In this document: positions 35,475 to 45,451 of the stretch, piece after piece
Layout: the number at the start of each line of letters is the position of its first letter
Position numbering within the stretch: position 1 is the first letter of the stretch
Assembly: GCA_947492575.1 (NCBI GenBank)
Contig: CANLNK010000001.1
Location: forward strand, 1,054,001-1,118,000
Length of the DNA: 64,000 nt
Direction: 5' to 3'
From: an uncultured Thalassotalea sp.
GTDB lineage: Bacteria; Pseudomonadota; Gammaproteobacteria; Enterobacterales; Alteromonadaceae
Position numbers and translations under genes: made by a program
The notes under the pieces: model-generated
What the model was told of the DNA's origin: nothing
Database searches by the model: none
What the model saw: only the letters and a program-made list of their open reading frames with translations

Positions 35475-38036
35475 ATGTTAGAAACAATATCTAATAACGT
35501 GCGATTGCTCGGTGAAGTGCTGGGACAAACAATTGCTAACGACAAAGGTGACAGCTGGGTCGACAACATCGAAGCCGTCCGCTTATTGGGCAAGCGAGTA
35601 GTTGCCGGCGAGCCACAATCTGTTGAACAGCTTCAAGCAATTTTTGCGGAAAGCTCAGAGCAAGATTTATTAGTGCATGCGCGCGCCTTCAGTCAATTCC
35701 TCAATTTAGCTAATGTGGCTGAACAGCAGCACACTGCTAGCGAGCAAGGTTTAGCTGAACTTGATTTACCACACCCGCTTGACTCGCTGGCTGAAAAGCT
35801 AGAAGGTGTTGACGCCAAGCAATTTAAGCAAGCAATCGCTAAGTTGCACGTTGAGCTTGTGCTAACAGCTCATCCTACCGAAATTAATCGTCGTACCTTT
35901 ATTCATAAATACAATGAAGTCGCTGATGAGCTAGGTAAAGGCGGTGAAGACTTAAGCCCTCGCGTTAAAGAAATTATCGAGCAGGCATGGTACACCAATG
36001 AAATTCGTCAGCAGCGTCCGACGCCGCTTGATGAGTCGCGTTGGGGGTTAAACGCGGTTGGCGATAGTTTGTGGCATGCTGTACCGCAGTTTGTACGCGA
36101 ATTAGATGAGCTTTCTGTGAAAATTACTGGTGAGCGTCTAGCAAGTGATATTGTACCGATTACGATGGCAAGCTGGATGGCTGGTGACCGAGACGGTAAC
36201 CCATTTGTAACAGCTGTGCTCAGTGAACAAGCCATTTTGCAAGCGCGTTTAATGGCGGCTGAGCTTTATCTAGGGGACTTCGAACAACTTTACCTCGAAC
36301 TTTCAATGCATAAAGCGACTGAAGAACTGATTGAAGCTGATGTTGAGCGAATCGGTCCATATCGAGCAATCCTAAAAGACATGGTCGGTAAGTTAAAACA
36401 GACGGTTGCTTTACTGCGAGAAAGTGAAACAGCTGGTGCAATCTCTAGTTCAGAGCAGTTACTAAAACCGTTAGTGTTATGTCGAGAGAGTTTGATTGCT
36501 GTCGGTTTAACGCGTGTCGCAGATTCACGCGTATTAGATCTCATTCGTAAAGTGCAGTGTTTTGGTATTTCCTTGGTGAAGCTCGATATTCGCCAGCATA
36601 GTGAAAGACACGATGATGCCATTGCTGAAATCGTCTCAATGTTGAGTCTGGGGGATTACCATACTTGGGATGAGGCCCAGCGTGTAGAATTCTTGTTGAG
36701 TGAAATATCCAACCCTCGCCCTTTGCTGCCAAATATCCAGTGGAGCAGTGACACGCAAGAAGTGCTCGATACCTACCATATGGTGGCGAAACAGCCTAAA
36801 GAAGTGTTAGGCATTTACATCATCTCAATGGCGAGTAAAGTCAGCGATGTGCTCGCGGTAAACTTACTGATGAAGGCGACAGGCTTTACCTGGGAAATGC
36901 CAATAGCCCCACTTTTTGAAACTCTCGATGACTTGAATAACGCACCTAGCGTAATGAAGTCGCTATTGAGTGTAGAGCAATACTTAAATCGCTGTCAGCG
37001 CAAGCAATATGTCATGATCGGTTACAGTGACTCTGCAAAAGATGCTGGCGTATTGGCGGCTACTTGGGCGCAGTATCAAGCGCAAGAAGCCTTGGTTGAA
37101 GTGTTTAACGAACGCGAAGTTGAGCTTAAACTATTCCACGGTCGAGGCGGTACAATTGGTCGTGGGGGCGGGCCAGCGCATGCGGCAATCGCATCACAAC
37201 CGCCAGGGACATTGGACGGTGGTTTGCGTGTAACCGAGCAAGGCGAAACGATTCGATATAAATTCGGTTTACCTAATCTTGCTGTTCGCAGTTTACATTT
37301 ATACGCTAGTGCGATTTTAGAGAGCTTAATTACGCCACCGCCTGAACCGAAAGTGCAATGGCGAGAGCTAATGAATGAAATGGCTGATTTTAGTTGTCGT
37401 GTTTATCGCGGTTATATTCGTGAGCAAGAGAACTTCGTTCAATACTTTAGGCAGGCAACACCAGAACAGGAGTTAAGCTCTTTACCGCTGGGTTCAAGGC
37501 CGAGCAAACGCCGTTCTGACGGTGGTATTGAATCGTTGCGTGCTATTCCATGGATATTCGCATGGAGCCAAAATCGCTTAGTATTACCTAGCTGGTTAGG
37601 GTTAGGGCAAGCAATCGATCAGTTTTACGGTGAACACAAAGCCTTGATGGCTGACATGCTTGAGAATTGGCCTTACTTCAAAGCCCGTATCTCGCTAACT
37701 GAAATGGTGTATCTCAAGTCAGATACTCAACTTTCTGCGCTTTATGATAAAGCACTTGTAGAGCCAGAATTACAAGCGTTAGGTAATGAGTTACGACAGC
37801 AGCTTAAGCAAGATGAGCAAGCGGTTCTTACCTTGTTGAAACAGGAACAGACGCTAGAAAATGACCCGTGGAATTTAAGCTCATTCAACTTGCGACAACC
37901 TTACTTAGTTCCGCTCCATTTGCTGCAAATCGAAGCGTTAAAGCGTTTACGTGAAAAGCCGGAGCATCCAGAGTCAGAACAACTCTTGATGGTGACAATG
38001 GCGGGTGTTGCGACAGGTATGCGCAATACTGGTTAG
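35475..38036 (+). CDS. ppc: Phosphoenolpyruvate carboxylase
   Basis: A cytosolic enzyme that carboxylates PEP to oxaloacetate, refilling the TCA cycle. It has 853 residues, typical for a bacterial form. Conserved parts include VLTAHPTEINRRT with the catalytic His near 136, GYSDSAKDAGVLAA near 515, FHGRGGTIGRGGGP near 555, and the family C-terminus MRNTG. An AAGGAGAG box gives strong translation. It is divergent from a LysR regulator and followed by a strong terminator. Confidence 0.97.
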   Translation: MLETISNNVRLLGEVLGQTIANDKGDSWVDNIEAVRLLGKRVVAGEPQSVEQLQAIFAESSEQDLLVHARAFSQFLNLANVAEQQHTASEQGLAELDLPHPLDSLAEKLEGVDAKQFKQAIAKLHVELVLTAHPTEINRRTFIHKYNEVADELGKGGEDLSPRVKEIIEQAWYTNEIRQQRPTPLDESRWGLNAVGDSLWHAVPQFVRELDELSVKITGERLASDIVPITMASWMAGDRDGNPFVTAVLSEQAILQARLMAAELYLGDFEQLYLELSMHKATEELIEADVERIGPYRAILKDMVGKLKQTVALLRESETAGAISSSEQLLKPLVLCRESLIAVGLTRVADSRVLDLIRKVQCFGISLVKLDIRQHSERHDDAIAEIVSMLSLGDYHTWDEAQRVEFLLSEISNPRPLLPNIQWSSDTQEVLDTYHMVAKQPKEVLGIYIISMASKVSDVLAVNLLMKATGFTWEMPIAPLFETLDDLNNAPSVMKSLLSVEQYLNRCQRKQYVMIGYSDSAKDAGVLAATWAQYQAQEALVEVFNEREVELKLFHGRGGTIGRGGGPAHAAIASQPPGTLDGGLRVTEQGETIRYKFGLPNLAVRSLHLYASAILESLITPPPEPKVQWRELMNEMADFSCRVYRGYIREQENFVQYFRQATPEQELSSLPLGSRPSKRRSDGGIESLRAIPWIFAWSQNRLVLPSWLGLGQAIDQFYGEHKALMADMLENWPYFKARISLTEMVYLKSDTQLSALYDKALVEPELQALGNELRQQLKQDEQAVLTLLKQEQTLENDPWNLSSFNLRQPYLVPLHLLQIEALKRLREKPEHPESEQLLMVTMAGVATGMRNTG

Positions 38037-38071
38037 CCTGAACGCACGAATGGAAATTGAAATATCAGTAG

Positions 38072-38100
38072 AAGGAGAGCAGATTTGCTCTCCTTTTTTT
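38072..38100 (+). terminator. Rho-independent terminator of ppc
   Basis: AAGGAGAGCA and TGCTCTCCTT form a perfect 10-bp stem with a 4-nt loop, followed by more T. Confidence 0.9.
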
Positions 38101-38121
38101 GTTTATTACATTCCAACGTAT

Positions 38122-39771
38122 TTAATTCGCCGGTGGTTTTTGTCGGAGGGACTTTTGCTGAGCTGCATCTGTTGTAAAGTCATCTTCAACGGTATAAATA
38201 GTTTGTGACGGAAACGCGAAGCCACTTCCGTGCTCTTCAACAATGTGTGAAAACGACAATAGCAACTTTTCCTGTTTCTCGAGGAATATTTCATAGTTTA
38301 GCGCGCGAATATAGGTCATCACTTCAACATCGAGAGAAAAAGCACCATAGCCAATAAAACGAACTCGAGCAGGCATTGGAATGACGAACTCGAAAGAGAC
38401 TAAGTTTTTGCGCAGAGCAACAAGTAAGTCTTCAAGCTTATCTATTGGTGTTTCATACCTGAGGTTCAAAGTAGTTTTCACTAAAAAGCGCTGACGACGG
38501 GTAAAGTTCTCAATTTGCTCGCCACTTAAGACACCATTAGGGATAGTGACTACTGTGTCCGACAAAGTGCGCAGACTCGTGGAACGCATGCCGATATGCT
38601 CGACTGTGCCTTTGCAGTCGCCAATTTTACAGAAATCGCCAACTCTTAGCGGTTGATCAAGGACAAGCATAATACTGCCGACTAAATTTTCGATGGTTTT
38701 TTGCGCCCCTAGTGCTAGCGCAATACCACCTATTCCCAGCGCAGCCAACCAAGTGGACACGTCATAACCAGAGGTGTCCAGCAGAATGATGACCGCGAGC
38801 GTAAACAGAACAACTTTGGCGCTGGCGCGCAGAAAAATAACTATTGAAAGGCCACCAACTTTATTCTTCTCACGCAAGTACTTTTCACTATGCTCGGCAA
38901 CTCGATTAACCAAAGACCACACAAAAATAAAAAAAGCGATCCAAATCAGGCTAATGGTGAATACGCTAAACGATTGACGAATCAGAATGGAAAGGCCAGC
39001 AAACCTAGACATGAAAAGGAAAATGACAACGGCTATGACAATACATGCGGGGCGAAGCATGACGTCAATAATGTAATGGCTAACGGTGTTCTCGGTAATT
39101 TTGGTATAGCGCTTAATAATAAATAGTGAACCAAATGTCATTGACCAAGAAAACGCAAACGCGATAATGGCAAATATTGGTAAGCTCAACCATTGTCCAA
39201 TTGGTGCGCCGCGCCAAGATTGTGTTGCCAATATTTCAGGTAGTAGCTGTTCTATTATGGTCTGGTGCTGCTCTGGCATGTTCTCGTAAATGGCGAGAAC
39301 AGTTTCTCTCGCAATAAACCATTTATAACGGCCGTCTTCTTGTCGAATACGGATGAGTATGATGGGGACATCACCGCTGATAAGTTTGAACTCACCAATT
39401 TGCTCATTCTGAGCAGCGAGTCCGGACTCTGCGTTGCCTTGTGGAACATTCGATAGTAAATTTGCCGGCGTTAGCGTGCCAAATTCATTGAGCAGTGCGG
39501 AGAAATTGTTTGCGACTAGCGTGACCTTGTATTGTTTGTATGTACGGTTAAAGCGCTGGTCGAACATATCACTAATGTCACTATTGTCACTCATACTCAG
39601 GCGCTGAATAAGGCGTTGAGCAAAGTCTCTTGGGGATTCTTGCGTATCTACGGGAACTGGCGTGGTATCTGTCGTCGGAATGATATCTTCGGGTGTTTGG
39701 GCAAAGCCTGCGCTTTGAAAGATAATAAGCATCATCCATAACAACCCATTTGCAGATAAGATCTTCAGCAC
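38122..39771 (-). CDS. MscS family mechanosensitive channel
   Basis: A 549-residue membrane protein with a signal peptide (MLKILSANGLLWMMLIIFQSAGFAQ), a periplasmic domain (about 25-180), four to five membrane helices (about 190-350) and an MscS domain with the pore-lining helix (LGIGGIALALGAQKTIENLVGSIML) and the beta domain VGDFCKIGDCKGTVEHIGMRST. Such channels open under membrane tension and release solutes when osmolarity falls. It is larger than E. coli MscS (286 residues) because of the extra periplasmic part. It is convergent with ppc. Confidence 0.92.
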   Translation of the reverse strand: MLKILSANGLLWMMLIIFQSAGFAQTPEDIIPTTDTTPVPVDTQESPRDFAQRLIQRLSMSDNSDISDMFDQRFNRTYKQYKVTLVANNFSALLNEFGTLTPANLLSNVPQGNAESGLAAQNEQIGEFKLISGDVPIILIRIRQEDGRYKWFIARETVLAIYENMPEQHQTIIEQLLPEILATQSWRGAPIGQWLSLPIFAIIAFAFSWSMTFGSLFIIKRYTKITENTVSHYIIDVMLRPACIVIAVVIFLFMSRFAGLSILIRQSFSVFTISLIWIAFFIFVWSLVNRVAEHSEKYLREKNKVGGLSIVIFLRASAKVVLFTLAVIILLDTSGYDVSTWLAALGIGGIALALGAQKTIENLVGSIMLVLDQPLRVGDFCKIGDCKGTVEHIGMRSTSLRTLSDTVVTIPNGVLSGEQIENFTRRQRFLVKTTLNLRYETPIDKLEDLLVALRKNLVSFEFVIPMPARVRFIGYGAFSLDVEVMTYIRALNYEIFLEKQEKLLLSFSHIVEEHGSGFAFPSQTIYTVEDDFTTDAAQQKSLRQKPPAN

Positions 39772-40032
39772 TGCATCAACCTCTTTTGTTGTAAAAAACT
39801 CTCCAATTTCTAGCTAGCCTAGCAGCTAGTCAGAATTTTGCGTGCATTAAACAGCTTTTAATGTGGACGGAATTATTAAATTTATTTCTACAACCCCTTG
39901 ATAAATTTCCGCTAAAGTTAAACTGTGTTCGCAGTTTTACGCGTATAGTTCTCATTAATTCGCCACGGACTAAGCGCCGAAAATAGTGTGAATTTGTTAA
40001 AAACAAAGTATGGAATAGGAAAAGGAACCATT

Positions 40033-41370
40033 ATGAAGTTTCACCAGTTTACTGTGTTACTTTACGTCGTTGCGTCATTATCTATTTGGGTTAACGCAAA
40101 GGCTATTGCCAATGAATCTGGACACTCAACTGCACCTCCATTGAATGCGCTCGAATCTGACCCCAGTGTGATGGGCTGGATGTCGGGTTTTCCTCCGACG
40201 AAAGACAAAAGGGTGATGCAGCCGGATAGTAATTTCTTTAGTTTTCCAAAACTCCGCTGGTCGGTGTGCCATATGCAAGAGTTGTTACCGACAACCGCCA
40301 TTAAACGCGATCCTTACGTTGCCCGTCCTTTCGAATACGAGTTAGTGAAGGGCATAGATGGTGTAACTTTTGTGCCTATGGGTAGCAACACGGCCATGAG
40401 TTGGCAGCAAAGCTTATTAGCTAATTACACTGATGGTCTGATTATTTTGCACAAGGGCAAGGTGGTATATGAATACTATACGGGCTGCTTGCAGCCAGAT
40501 AATTTGCATGCCGCAATGTCCATGACAAAATCACTCACAGGGTTGGTGGCGCAAGTGCTAATTGAAAATGGTCAATTAGATGAGCACGCGAAAGTTAAAC
40601 GTATTATTCCAGAATTGGCGCAGTCTGCTTTTGGCGATGCGACGGTTAGACAAGTGATGAATATGACCACAGCATTAAAATACAGCGAAAATTACGCCGA
40701 CCCTAATGCTGATATTTGGCAATATGCCTATGCTGCCAATCCACTTCCTAAGCCTAGTGACTACAGCGGGCCTGTTGGTTACTTCGAATATTTACAGACG
40801 GTGAAAAAGCAGGGGCGACACGGTGAGGCGTTTGGCTATCGTACGGTTAATTCTGACGTGCTTGGTTGGATTATCGCAAGAATAACCAACAAACCATTCA
40901 GCCAAGTTGCCAGTGAAATGCTTTGGCAGCAAATAGGAACAGAGCATGATGCCAATATTACGGTTGATGCACTCGGTACACCGTTTGCCGGTGGCGGCTT
41001 AAGTGCGAGTTTAAGGGATTTAGCTAGGCTAGGGCAGCTAATGCTAGATGATGGTAGGGTTAATGGTATTCAAATTATTCCAGAAGCGGCTATCGAGTCG
41101 ATTAGAGGAGGTGGCAGTAAAAAAGCGTTCGCCAAAGCTGGGTTTCCAACATTGGAAGGTGGTAGCTATCAAAGTATGTGGTGGGTGTTTCATAATGAGC
41201 ATCAGGCCTATGCAGCGCGAGGTGTTCATGGTCAGACTATTTACGTTGATCCGACAGCAGATATGGTGCTAGTGAGGTTTGCGTCATTTCCAACATCGGC
41301 AAATGGCAAAATCGATCCTACGTCTTTACCTGCATATCAAGCTGTTGCAGAGTATTTGATGGGGAAATAA
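40033..41370 (+). CDS. Class C beta-lactamase-related serine hydrolase
   Basis: A 445-residue exported protein of the beta-lactamase/D-aminopeptidase-like superfamily, with a signal peptide (to about NAKAIANE). The SxxK motif is SMTK with Ser163/Lys166; a YRTVNSD stretch supplies the Tyr-x-Asn element, and HGQTIYVD is near the end. Many relatives are esterases or D-stereospecific peptidases rather than true beta-lactamases. The ORF is open from 39988, but the signal peptide begins at 40033, which has an AAGGAACC box. It is a single gene followed by a shared terminator. Confidence 0.88.
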   Translation: MKFHQFTVLLYVVASLSIWVNAKAIANESGHSTAPPLNALESDPSVMGWMSGFPPTKDKRVMQPDSNFFSFPKLRWSVCHMQELLPTTAIKRDPYVARPFEYELVKGIDGVTFVPMGSNTAMSWQQSLLANYTDGLIILHKGKVVYEYYTGCLQPDNLHAAMSMTKSLTGLVAQVLIENGQLDEHAKVKRIIPELAQSAFGDATVRQVMNMTTALKYSENYADPNADIWQYAYAANPLPKPSDYSGPVGYFEYLQTVKKQGRHGEAFGYRTVNSDVLGWIIARITNKPFSQVASEMLWQQIGTEHDANITVDALGTPFAGGGLSASLRDLARLGQLMLDDGRVNGIQIIPEAAIESIRGGGSKKAFAKAGFPTLEGGSYQSMWWVFHNEHQAYAARGVHGQTIYVDPTADMVLVRFASFPTSANGKIDPTSLPAYQAVAEYLMGK

Positions 41371-41399
41371 TCGGTTTATTGAAAAATCATAAACGCAAT

Positions 41400-41445
41400 A
41401 AAAAGCCCGGTTTTTTACTATATCCTCGAGTTAGCCGGGCTTTTT
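41400..41445. terminator. Bidirectional terminator between convergent genes
   Basis: AAAAAGCCCGG and CCGGGCTTTTT are complementary, with a 24-nt loop, placed between genes ending at 41370 (+) and 41479 (-). Confidence 0.75.
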
Positions 41446-41478
41446 CGTTAGTTTTTTGTTTTCAATAGGACTTTGAAC

Positions 41479-42753
41479 TTAATTCGATTTCGAGTCATCG
41501 AGTAGTGCATCGTCCTTATTGACACTAGCTTCATCGTCATTTTCGATGTCAGTGATAGTGACTATCCCAGAATGCTCTAATCGCAACTCATTGAGTTTTT
41601 TAAGCCAGTTCATTTGCTCAATAGAGAATCTACCATTGTGACCAGCAAGCTCTGCCATAGATAGACGAGCGACGTCTTGAAAACCTGCATTGCCGGCGTC
41701 TCCACCTGCTCTCGGGCCAGTTGGACGAGACGTAAGTACTTCACCATCAAAGTGCAATTGTTCACCTGTAGTTTCTGGTCCACCGTATGGATCTAATAGC
41801 GCCGCTTGATTGGTTGCTACACCCCCACCGTATTGGCGCATAGTGCCGTACACGTCAGTAATATTCCAGTCGTTAATATTGGCTTTAATTCGCTTAGCAT
41901 CTTCTAGCTCGTATCGGGTATAACCTTCTAGATGCTCAAGTAGGTGCGCTCTTAGATCTTCGTTAAAGTCTGGAAAAAACACTTCGTTTCTTTTGTACCA
42001 ACTCGAGACGCGAAACGCTTTTTTATTTTTACCGTACGTACCGCGATTGGAGTTCACAAAGTTTACAGCATTATCTGCTAGCTCTTCGTAAACATTGTCA
42101 CCCGTATAAGCTCGATTTTTTAAATTAGGTGAACCTATAATGCCTTGGTAAAGCCCATAGATAATCAACGGGTCATAGTCGTACTTCTTGGCTAGTATGC
42201 GATATTGAATGTCGTTTAAACTCAACTTGACACCTGATACCGTCAAAATGTCCTGCGCCATAAACGAGTCGTCGTCGAATAAATCTTTGAGCTTCTTAAC
42301 TGGGTATTGCTTGCTAAGCTCATCAAGCACGGTGATATTGTAGAGATTAAGCCAATACGCTAATTGCTCTTCTTTGCTAAATGCGCTTAACGGCATTTGG
42401 TCTGGAATTGCCTCCAGGCTCAGCCTTATATCGCTAATTAGCTGTTTGTATTCCTTGTCTTTAAAAGCTTCAAATAAAAAGCGATTACCTTCGAGTGCTG
42501 TAAGTTTATTGATATTGTTTTTCAAACGAGTGCCAACACTGGCCTTACTTTTCTTAGCTTGTGCTCGACTCGATTTGCCCATTGGCATGACAAAGGTTTT
42601 TAGAATCGCATCGTAATCTGTGTAGTTAATGGCATAGTTAGAACGAGAATCCTCCCCCATGAACTTCTCAAACTCACCATTGTTAGACGCAAAAACATGA
42701 CTAGATACGCATACACTTATCACGGAAATGGAAAGGTATTTTATTAGTTTCAT
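41479..42753 (-). CDS. DUF547 domain protein, exported
   Basis: A 424-residue protein with a signal peptide (to about SSHVFA) and a DUF547 region, seen in FSKEEQLAYWLNLYNITVLDEL and the following LFDDDSFMAQDILTVSGVKLSLNDIQYRIL. The C-terminal part is acidic and ends in a Glu/Asp-rich tail. The domain has no known function, though its position in a signal-bearing protein puts it in the periplasm or at the surface. An AAGGAAG box precedes the ATG. It stands alone, convergent with the serine hydrolase gene. Confidence 0.86.
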   Translation of the reverse strand: MKLIKYLSISVISVCVSSHVFASNNGEFEKFMGEDSRSNYAINYTDYDAILKTFVMPMGKSSRAQAKKSKASVGTRLKNNINKLTALEGNRFLFEAFKDKEYKQLISDIRLSLEAIPDQMPLSAFSKEEQLAYWLNLYNITVLDELSKQYPVKKLKDLFDDDSFMAQDILTVSGVKLSLNDIQYRILAKKYDYDPLIIYGLYQGIIGSPNLKNRAYTGDNVYEELADNAVNFVNSNRGTYGKNKKAFRVSSWYKRNEVFFPDFNEDLRAHLLEHLEGYTRYELEDAKRIKANINDWNITDVYGTMRQYGGGVATNQAALLDPYGGPETTGEQLHFDGEVLTSRPTGPRAGGDAGNAGFQDVARLSMAELAGHNGRFSIEQMNWLKKLNELRLEHSGIVTITDIENDDEASVNKDDALLDDSKSN

Positions 42754-43165
42754 TTAACTTCCTTGCTTCGTTTTAGTGCGAAGATACTCTTATAGTAGTA
42801 CGGCGGAATGCCAATGTTGTCTAGTACTTTTTTTGACCCGTTGTTCAAATGTTAATTGGCATTTGGCGTTTGCACTTTGTGACGCATCGATGGCAAATTC
42901 GATGTCAGCATTGTTGAGCTGATGAGGAATTCATTTAGACTTTCTGATTGTTTAGCGATCGCTAAACAGATCGTTTTCTTTCAGGGGATCTTGATGAAGG
43001 CTGCTAGATGCGGTGGAAAATAATGCAACGAGACCAATAAGATAGCAACTTGGTGAGTTAAAATACTTATACCCAGTCACAGAAAATCAAGTGTTGTTCA
43101 AAGCTTATTCAAGACGATCTTTGCTTCAAATTTAGATCAAGGTTGGCCTGTTCGTGAGATAAGGT
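42754..43165. other. Intergenic region with a perfect 20-bp palindrome
   Basis: No ORF with coding character is present. TGTTTAGCGA and its exact mirror complement TCGCTAAACA form a 20-bp palindrome at 42949-42968, containing GCGATCGC. It could be an operator of a TetR-type or other dimeric regulator, but no regulator gene is adjacent. Confidence 0.55.
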
Positions 43166-44119
43166 TTATTTCAAATAATTCTTGCTGGTTAGGCTTGATA
43201 GTTTTTTCTGCTTTCTTTGCTCTTTTTTGAACTCTGCTTTCTCGACATGTTTTGTTAGCCATTTCGTCATTTTCTTCATAAGTATTGGTGGAAAGTCATG
43301 CCCCATGCCGTCGACTACTTTTAGTTTGGCCTTCTTTATTTTGTTCGCTGTATCAACACCTGCGCGTAACGGGATAATCGGGTCTCTTGAACCATGAATG
43401 ACTATAGTAGGGGCCTTAATCTTTTTGACCAATTGTCGTCTGCACCCGGCGGCTGTGATTGCGGCGAGCTGTCGTTGGAAAGCTGCGGGGCTGTAGTGGC
43501 GTTCTACCGTAGCTGTTGCTTGCTGATGCAAGGTAGCTTCGTCTATCGGATATGCTGGGCTACCAATCAATTGATTAAGTTTTACGTTGTAACGAATTGC
43601 TGCTTCCTTATTGTGAGAAGACGGGCGCTTAGCAAGTTTTAGCATAACTTTTAAGTTCGACTTAGATACTTCTGGATAAGAGCTTGTCGACATAATTGAT
43701 GTTAAGCTCAGTACTTTCTTTTTATGCTTAGCAGCAATAATTTGTGCGATCATACCGCCCATAGACGCGCCCACTAAATGGGCTTTTTTTATTTTCAGCG
43801 CAGACATTAGCTCAATAACATCGTTCGCCATGTCTTCGAGTGTATAGGGAAGGGAGTTTCTAAGTGGCAGCTTTCTACCTAACCAAGTTTTCAGCAGATT
43901 AGGTTTGCCGTAGCTATCAAACTGGCTAGACAGTCCAACATCTCGATTATCAAATCGGATAACCCGAAATCCATTATCTACAAGGCCAAAGTACAGTTCA
44001 TCTGGCCAAACTGTCATTTGTGCGCCTAGCCCCATGATTAACACAATGGTTGGCTGAGACTTTTTGCCTCTATCTTGATAATGGAGTGTTATGCCGCTAG
44101 CGGTCTTTATCTTGCGCAT
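43166..44119 (-). CDS. Alpha/beta hydrolase
   Basis: A 317-residue alpha/beta-fold hydrolase. The nucleophile elbow is GASMGG, and the catalytic acid and His lie in HGSRDPII and MGHDFP. The oxyanion region is IMGLGAQ near residue 30. A basic C-terminal tail (about 290-317, many Lys) is unusual. No signal peptide is seen. Such enzymes cleave esters or lactones; the substrate is unknown. It is a single gene. Confidence 0.9.
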   Translation of the reverse strand: MRKIKTASGITLHYQDRGKKSQPTIVLIMGLGAQMTVWPDELYFGLVDNGFRVIRFDNRDVGLSSQFDSYGKPNLLKTWLGRKLPLRNSLPYTLEDMANDVIELMSALKIKKAHLVGASMGGMIAQIIAAKHKKKVLSLTSIMSTSSYPEVSKSNLKVMLKLAKRPSSHNKEAAIRYNVKLNQLIGSPAYPIDEATLHQQATATVERHYSPAAFQRQLAAITAAGCRRQLVKKIKAPTIVIHGSRDPIIPLRAGVDTANKIKKAKLKVVDGMGHDFPPILMKKMTKWLTKHVEKAEFKKEQRKQKKLSSLTSKNYLK

Positions 44120-44249
44120 GAGTGGATATCGGTTTGTCGAATGAGTACGAGTAACATCTATACGTGCTGATTAGGATGACGCGGACGCAACCTGTCCAAA
44201 GATAGCGCTAAAACTAGCAGAGAAATATTAAATTTCGATGAATAATAAC

Positions 44250-44448
44250 TAACCTGAACTCGGGATAACAAATTACTTTCTAACGGCTATTTATCCTGAT
44301 TACTGCGTTAAATTCACTCACAATAGAATAACTATTGAGGAGTAAATTTGCCTTGTACTAAGAATAAATTTCTCGCTAGAAATATAAACTATTAATATTG
44401 TTAGCATTTAGAATATATTCGCTAACTTCTTAACCCGAGTTCAGGTTA
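44250..44448. repeat. MITE-like element with 15-bp terminal inverted repeats
   Basis: TAACCTGAACTCGGG (44250-44264) and CCCGAGTTCAGGTTA (44434-44448) are perfect inverted copies. Allowing one mismatch extends each to about 19 bp. They bracket a 169-bp AT-rich interior without an ORF, and TA lies at both outer ends. This has the form of a small non-autonomous transposable element. No transposase is nearby. Confidence 0.6.
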
Positions 44449-44540
44449 AATAGCTTTTCCGTAGGCATTAACATTAGTAGGCTTTACACTACGCACCCTT
44501 TGATTGTTTTCTTTAATGAACAACTGATAGTGAATTATTA

Positions 44541-45056
44541 ATGCGTAACTTGAGACAAACTATTCATCCGGCAGTAAACCTAGATAAAGCGAGCTATTTC
44601 ACTCGAGAAGCGACTCGAGCCATTGTGCTTGATGGTGAGAATATCTTATTGCTATTTACTGAGCGATATCACGACTATTCTCTGCCTGGCGGCGGTATTG
44701 ATGAAGGTGAGAGTAAAATTGACGGTTTAAAACGTGAATTGTCAGAGGAAACTGGCGCACAAAATATTGCCAACATAAGTCCATTTGGCCTTTATGAAGA
44801 ATACCGACCTTGGTACAAGGATGATGCTGATGCAATACACATGCTGTCTTATTGCTATACCTGTGATATTGATTCGACACTGAAAGAGACTTCTCTTGAA
44901 GCGCATGAGATAAACAATGGTATGCGTCCGATATGGATGAATATTCACCAAGCGATAGCGCACAATGAAAAGACCATTGCTGAAAGTGATAAAAAAGGCA
45001 TGTCGATTGAGCGCGAGACGTATCTGCTGAAGCTTATTGTCAAAGAATTACTCTAG
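44541..45056 (+). CDS. NUDIX hydrolase
   Basis: A 171-residue cytosolic NUDIX enzyme. The NUDIX box is intact (GGIDEGESKIDGLKRELSEE, from about residue 51), with the catalytic Glu pair that binds magnesium. Members hydrolyse nucleoside diphosphates linked to other groups; the exact substrate cannot be judged. The N-terminus lacks extra domains. It lies just downstream of the MITE-like element, which may supply its promoter region. Confidence 0.9.
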   Translation: MRNLRQTIHPAVNLDKASYFTREATRAIVLDGENILLLFTERYHDYSLPGGGIDEGESKIDGLKRELSEETGAQNIANISPFGLYEEYRPWYKDDADAIHMLSYCYTCDIDSTLKETSLEAHEINNGMRPIWMNIHQAIAHNEKTIAESDKKGMSIERETYLLKLIVKELL

Positions 45057-45451
45057 CAACTCACTTGCCGGCGTGGTCGGCAAGGTGGTTTTCTCTTCCT
45101 ATTAACTTTTCTTGCTATTAGCTTGTTTTACTATTAGCCAGTCTTACTGGGCTTTTCTTATTTATCTGGCAGGGCGAATCTACTTTGCCCATCAAGCTCA
45201 CTCCTAACTAATAACAAGCTCACATTAAGTTAGCACCAAACTAATACCAAACTAATACCAAACAAATAACCACTGAACGAATATCGAATTAATATAAAAC
45301 AGCGAACTAGCTCTAAATTAACCATTGACTTAAATTATTACTATTCGTTTATCGTAATCAGTAAGTTAGTCGTCGCAAATTGACTGAAATCTAGATTAAG
45401 ATAATATACTTTAATGAAAATAATTATCATTTAGGGACTTAAAAGATATTC
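45057..45451. other. Intergenic region with 11-bp tandem repeats and a Fur box
   Basis: It lacks an ORF. Two perfect copies of CTAATACCAAA (45241-45262) with a degenerate copy before them (45230-45240) make a small tandem array. A -10-like ATAATAT near 45400-45407 precedes a Fur-type site at 45415-45429, listed separately. Confidence 0.5.
45415..45429 (+). promoter_or_regulatory. Putative Fur box of the RND operon
   Basis: TGAAAATAATTATCA matches the 7-1-7 Fur pattern TGATAATnATTATCA with one mismatch. It lies 23 bp ahead of the ATG of the adaptor gene and next to a -10-like sequence, the right place to block transcription when iron is plentiful. Confidence 0.65.

Noticed and set aside
42866-42890. 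TGGCAT..TTTGC in the intergenic region before the DUF547 gene
   Set aside because: The spacing is two bases too long for an RpoN promoter and the orientation faces no gene.
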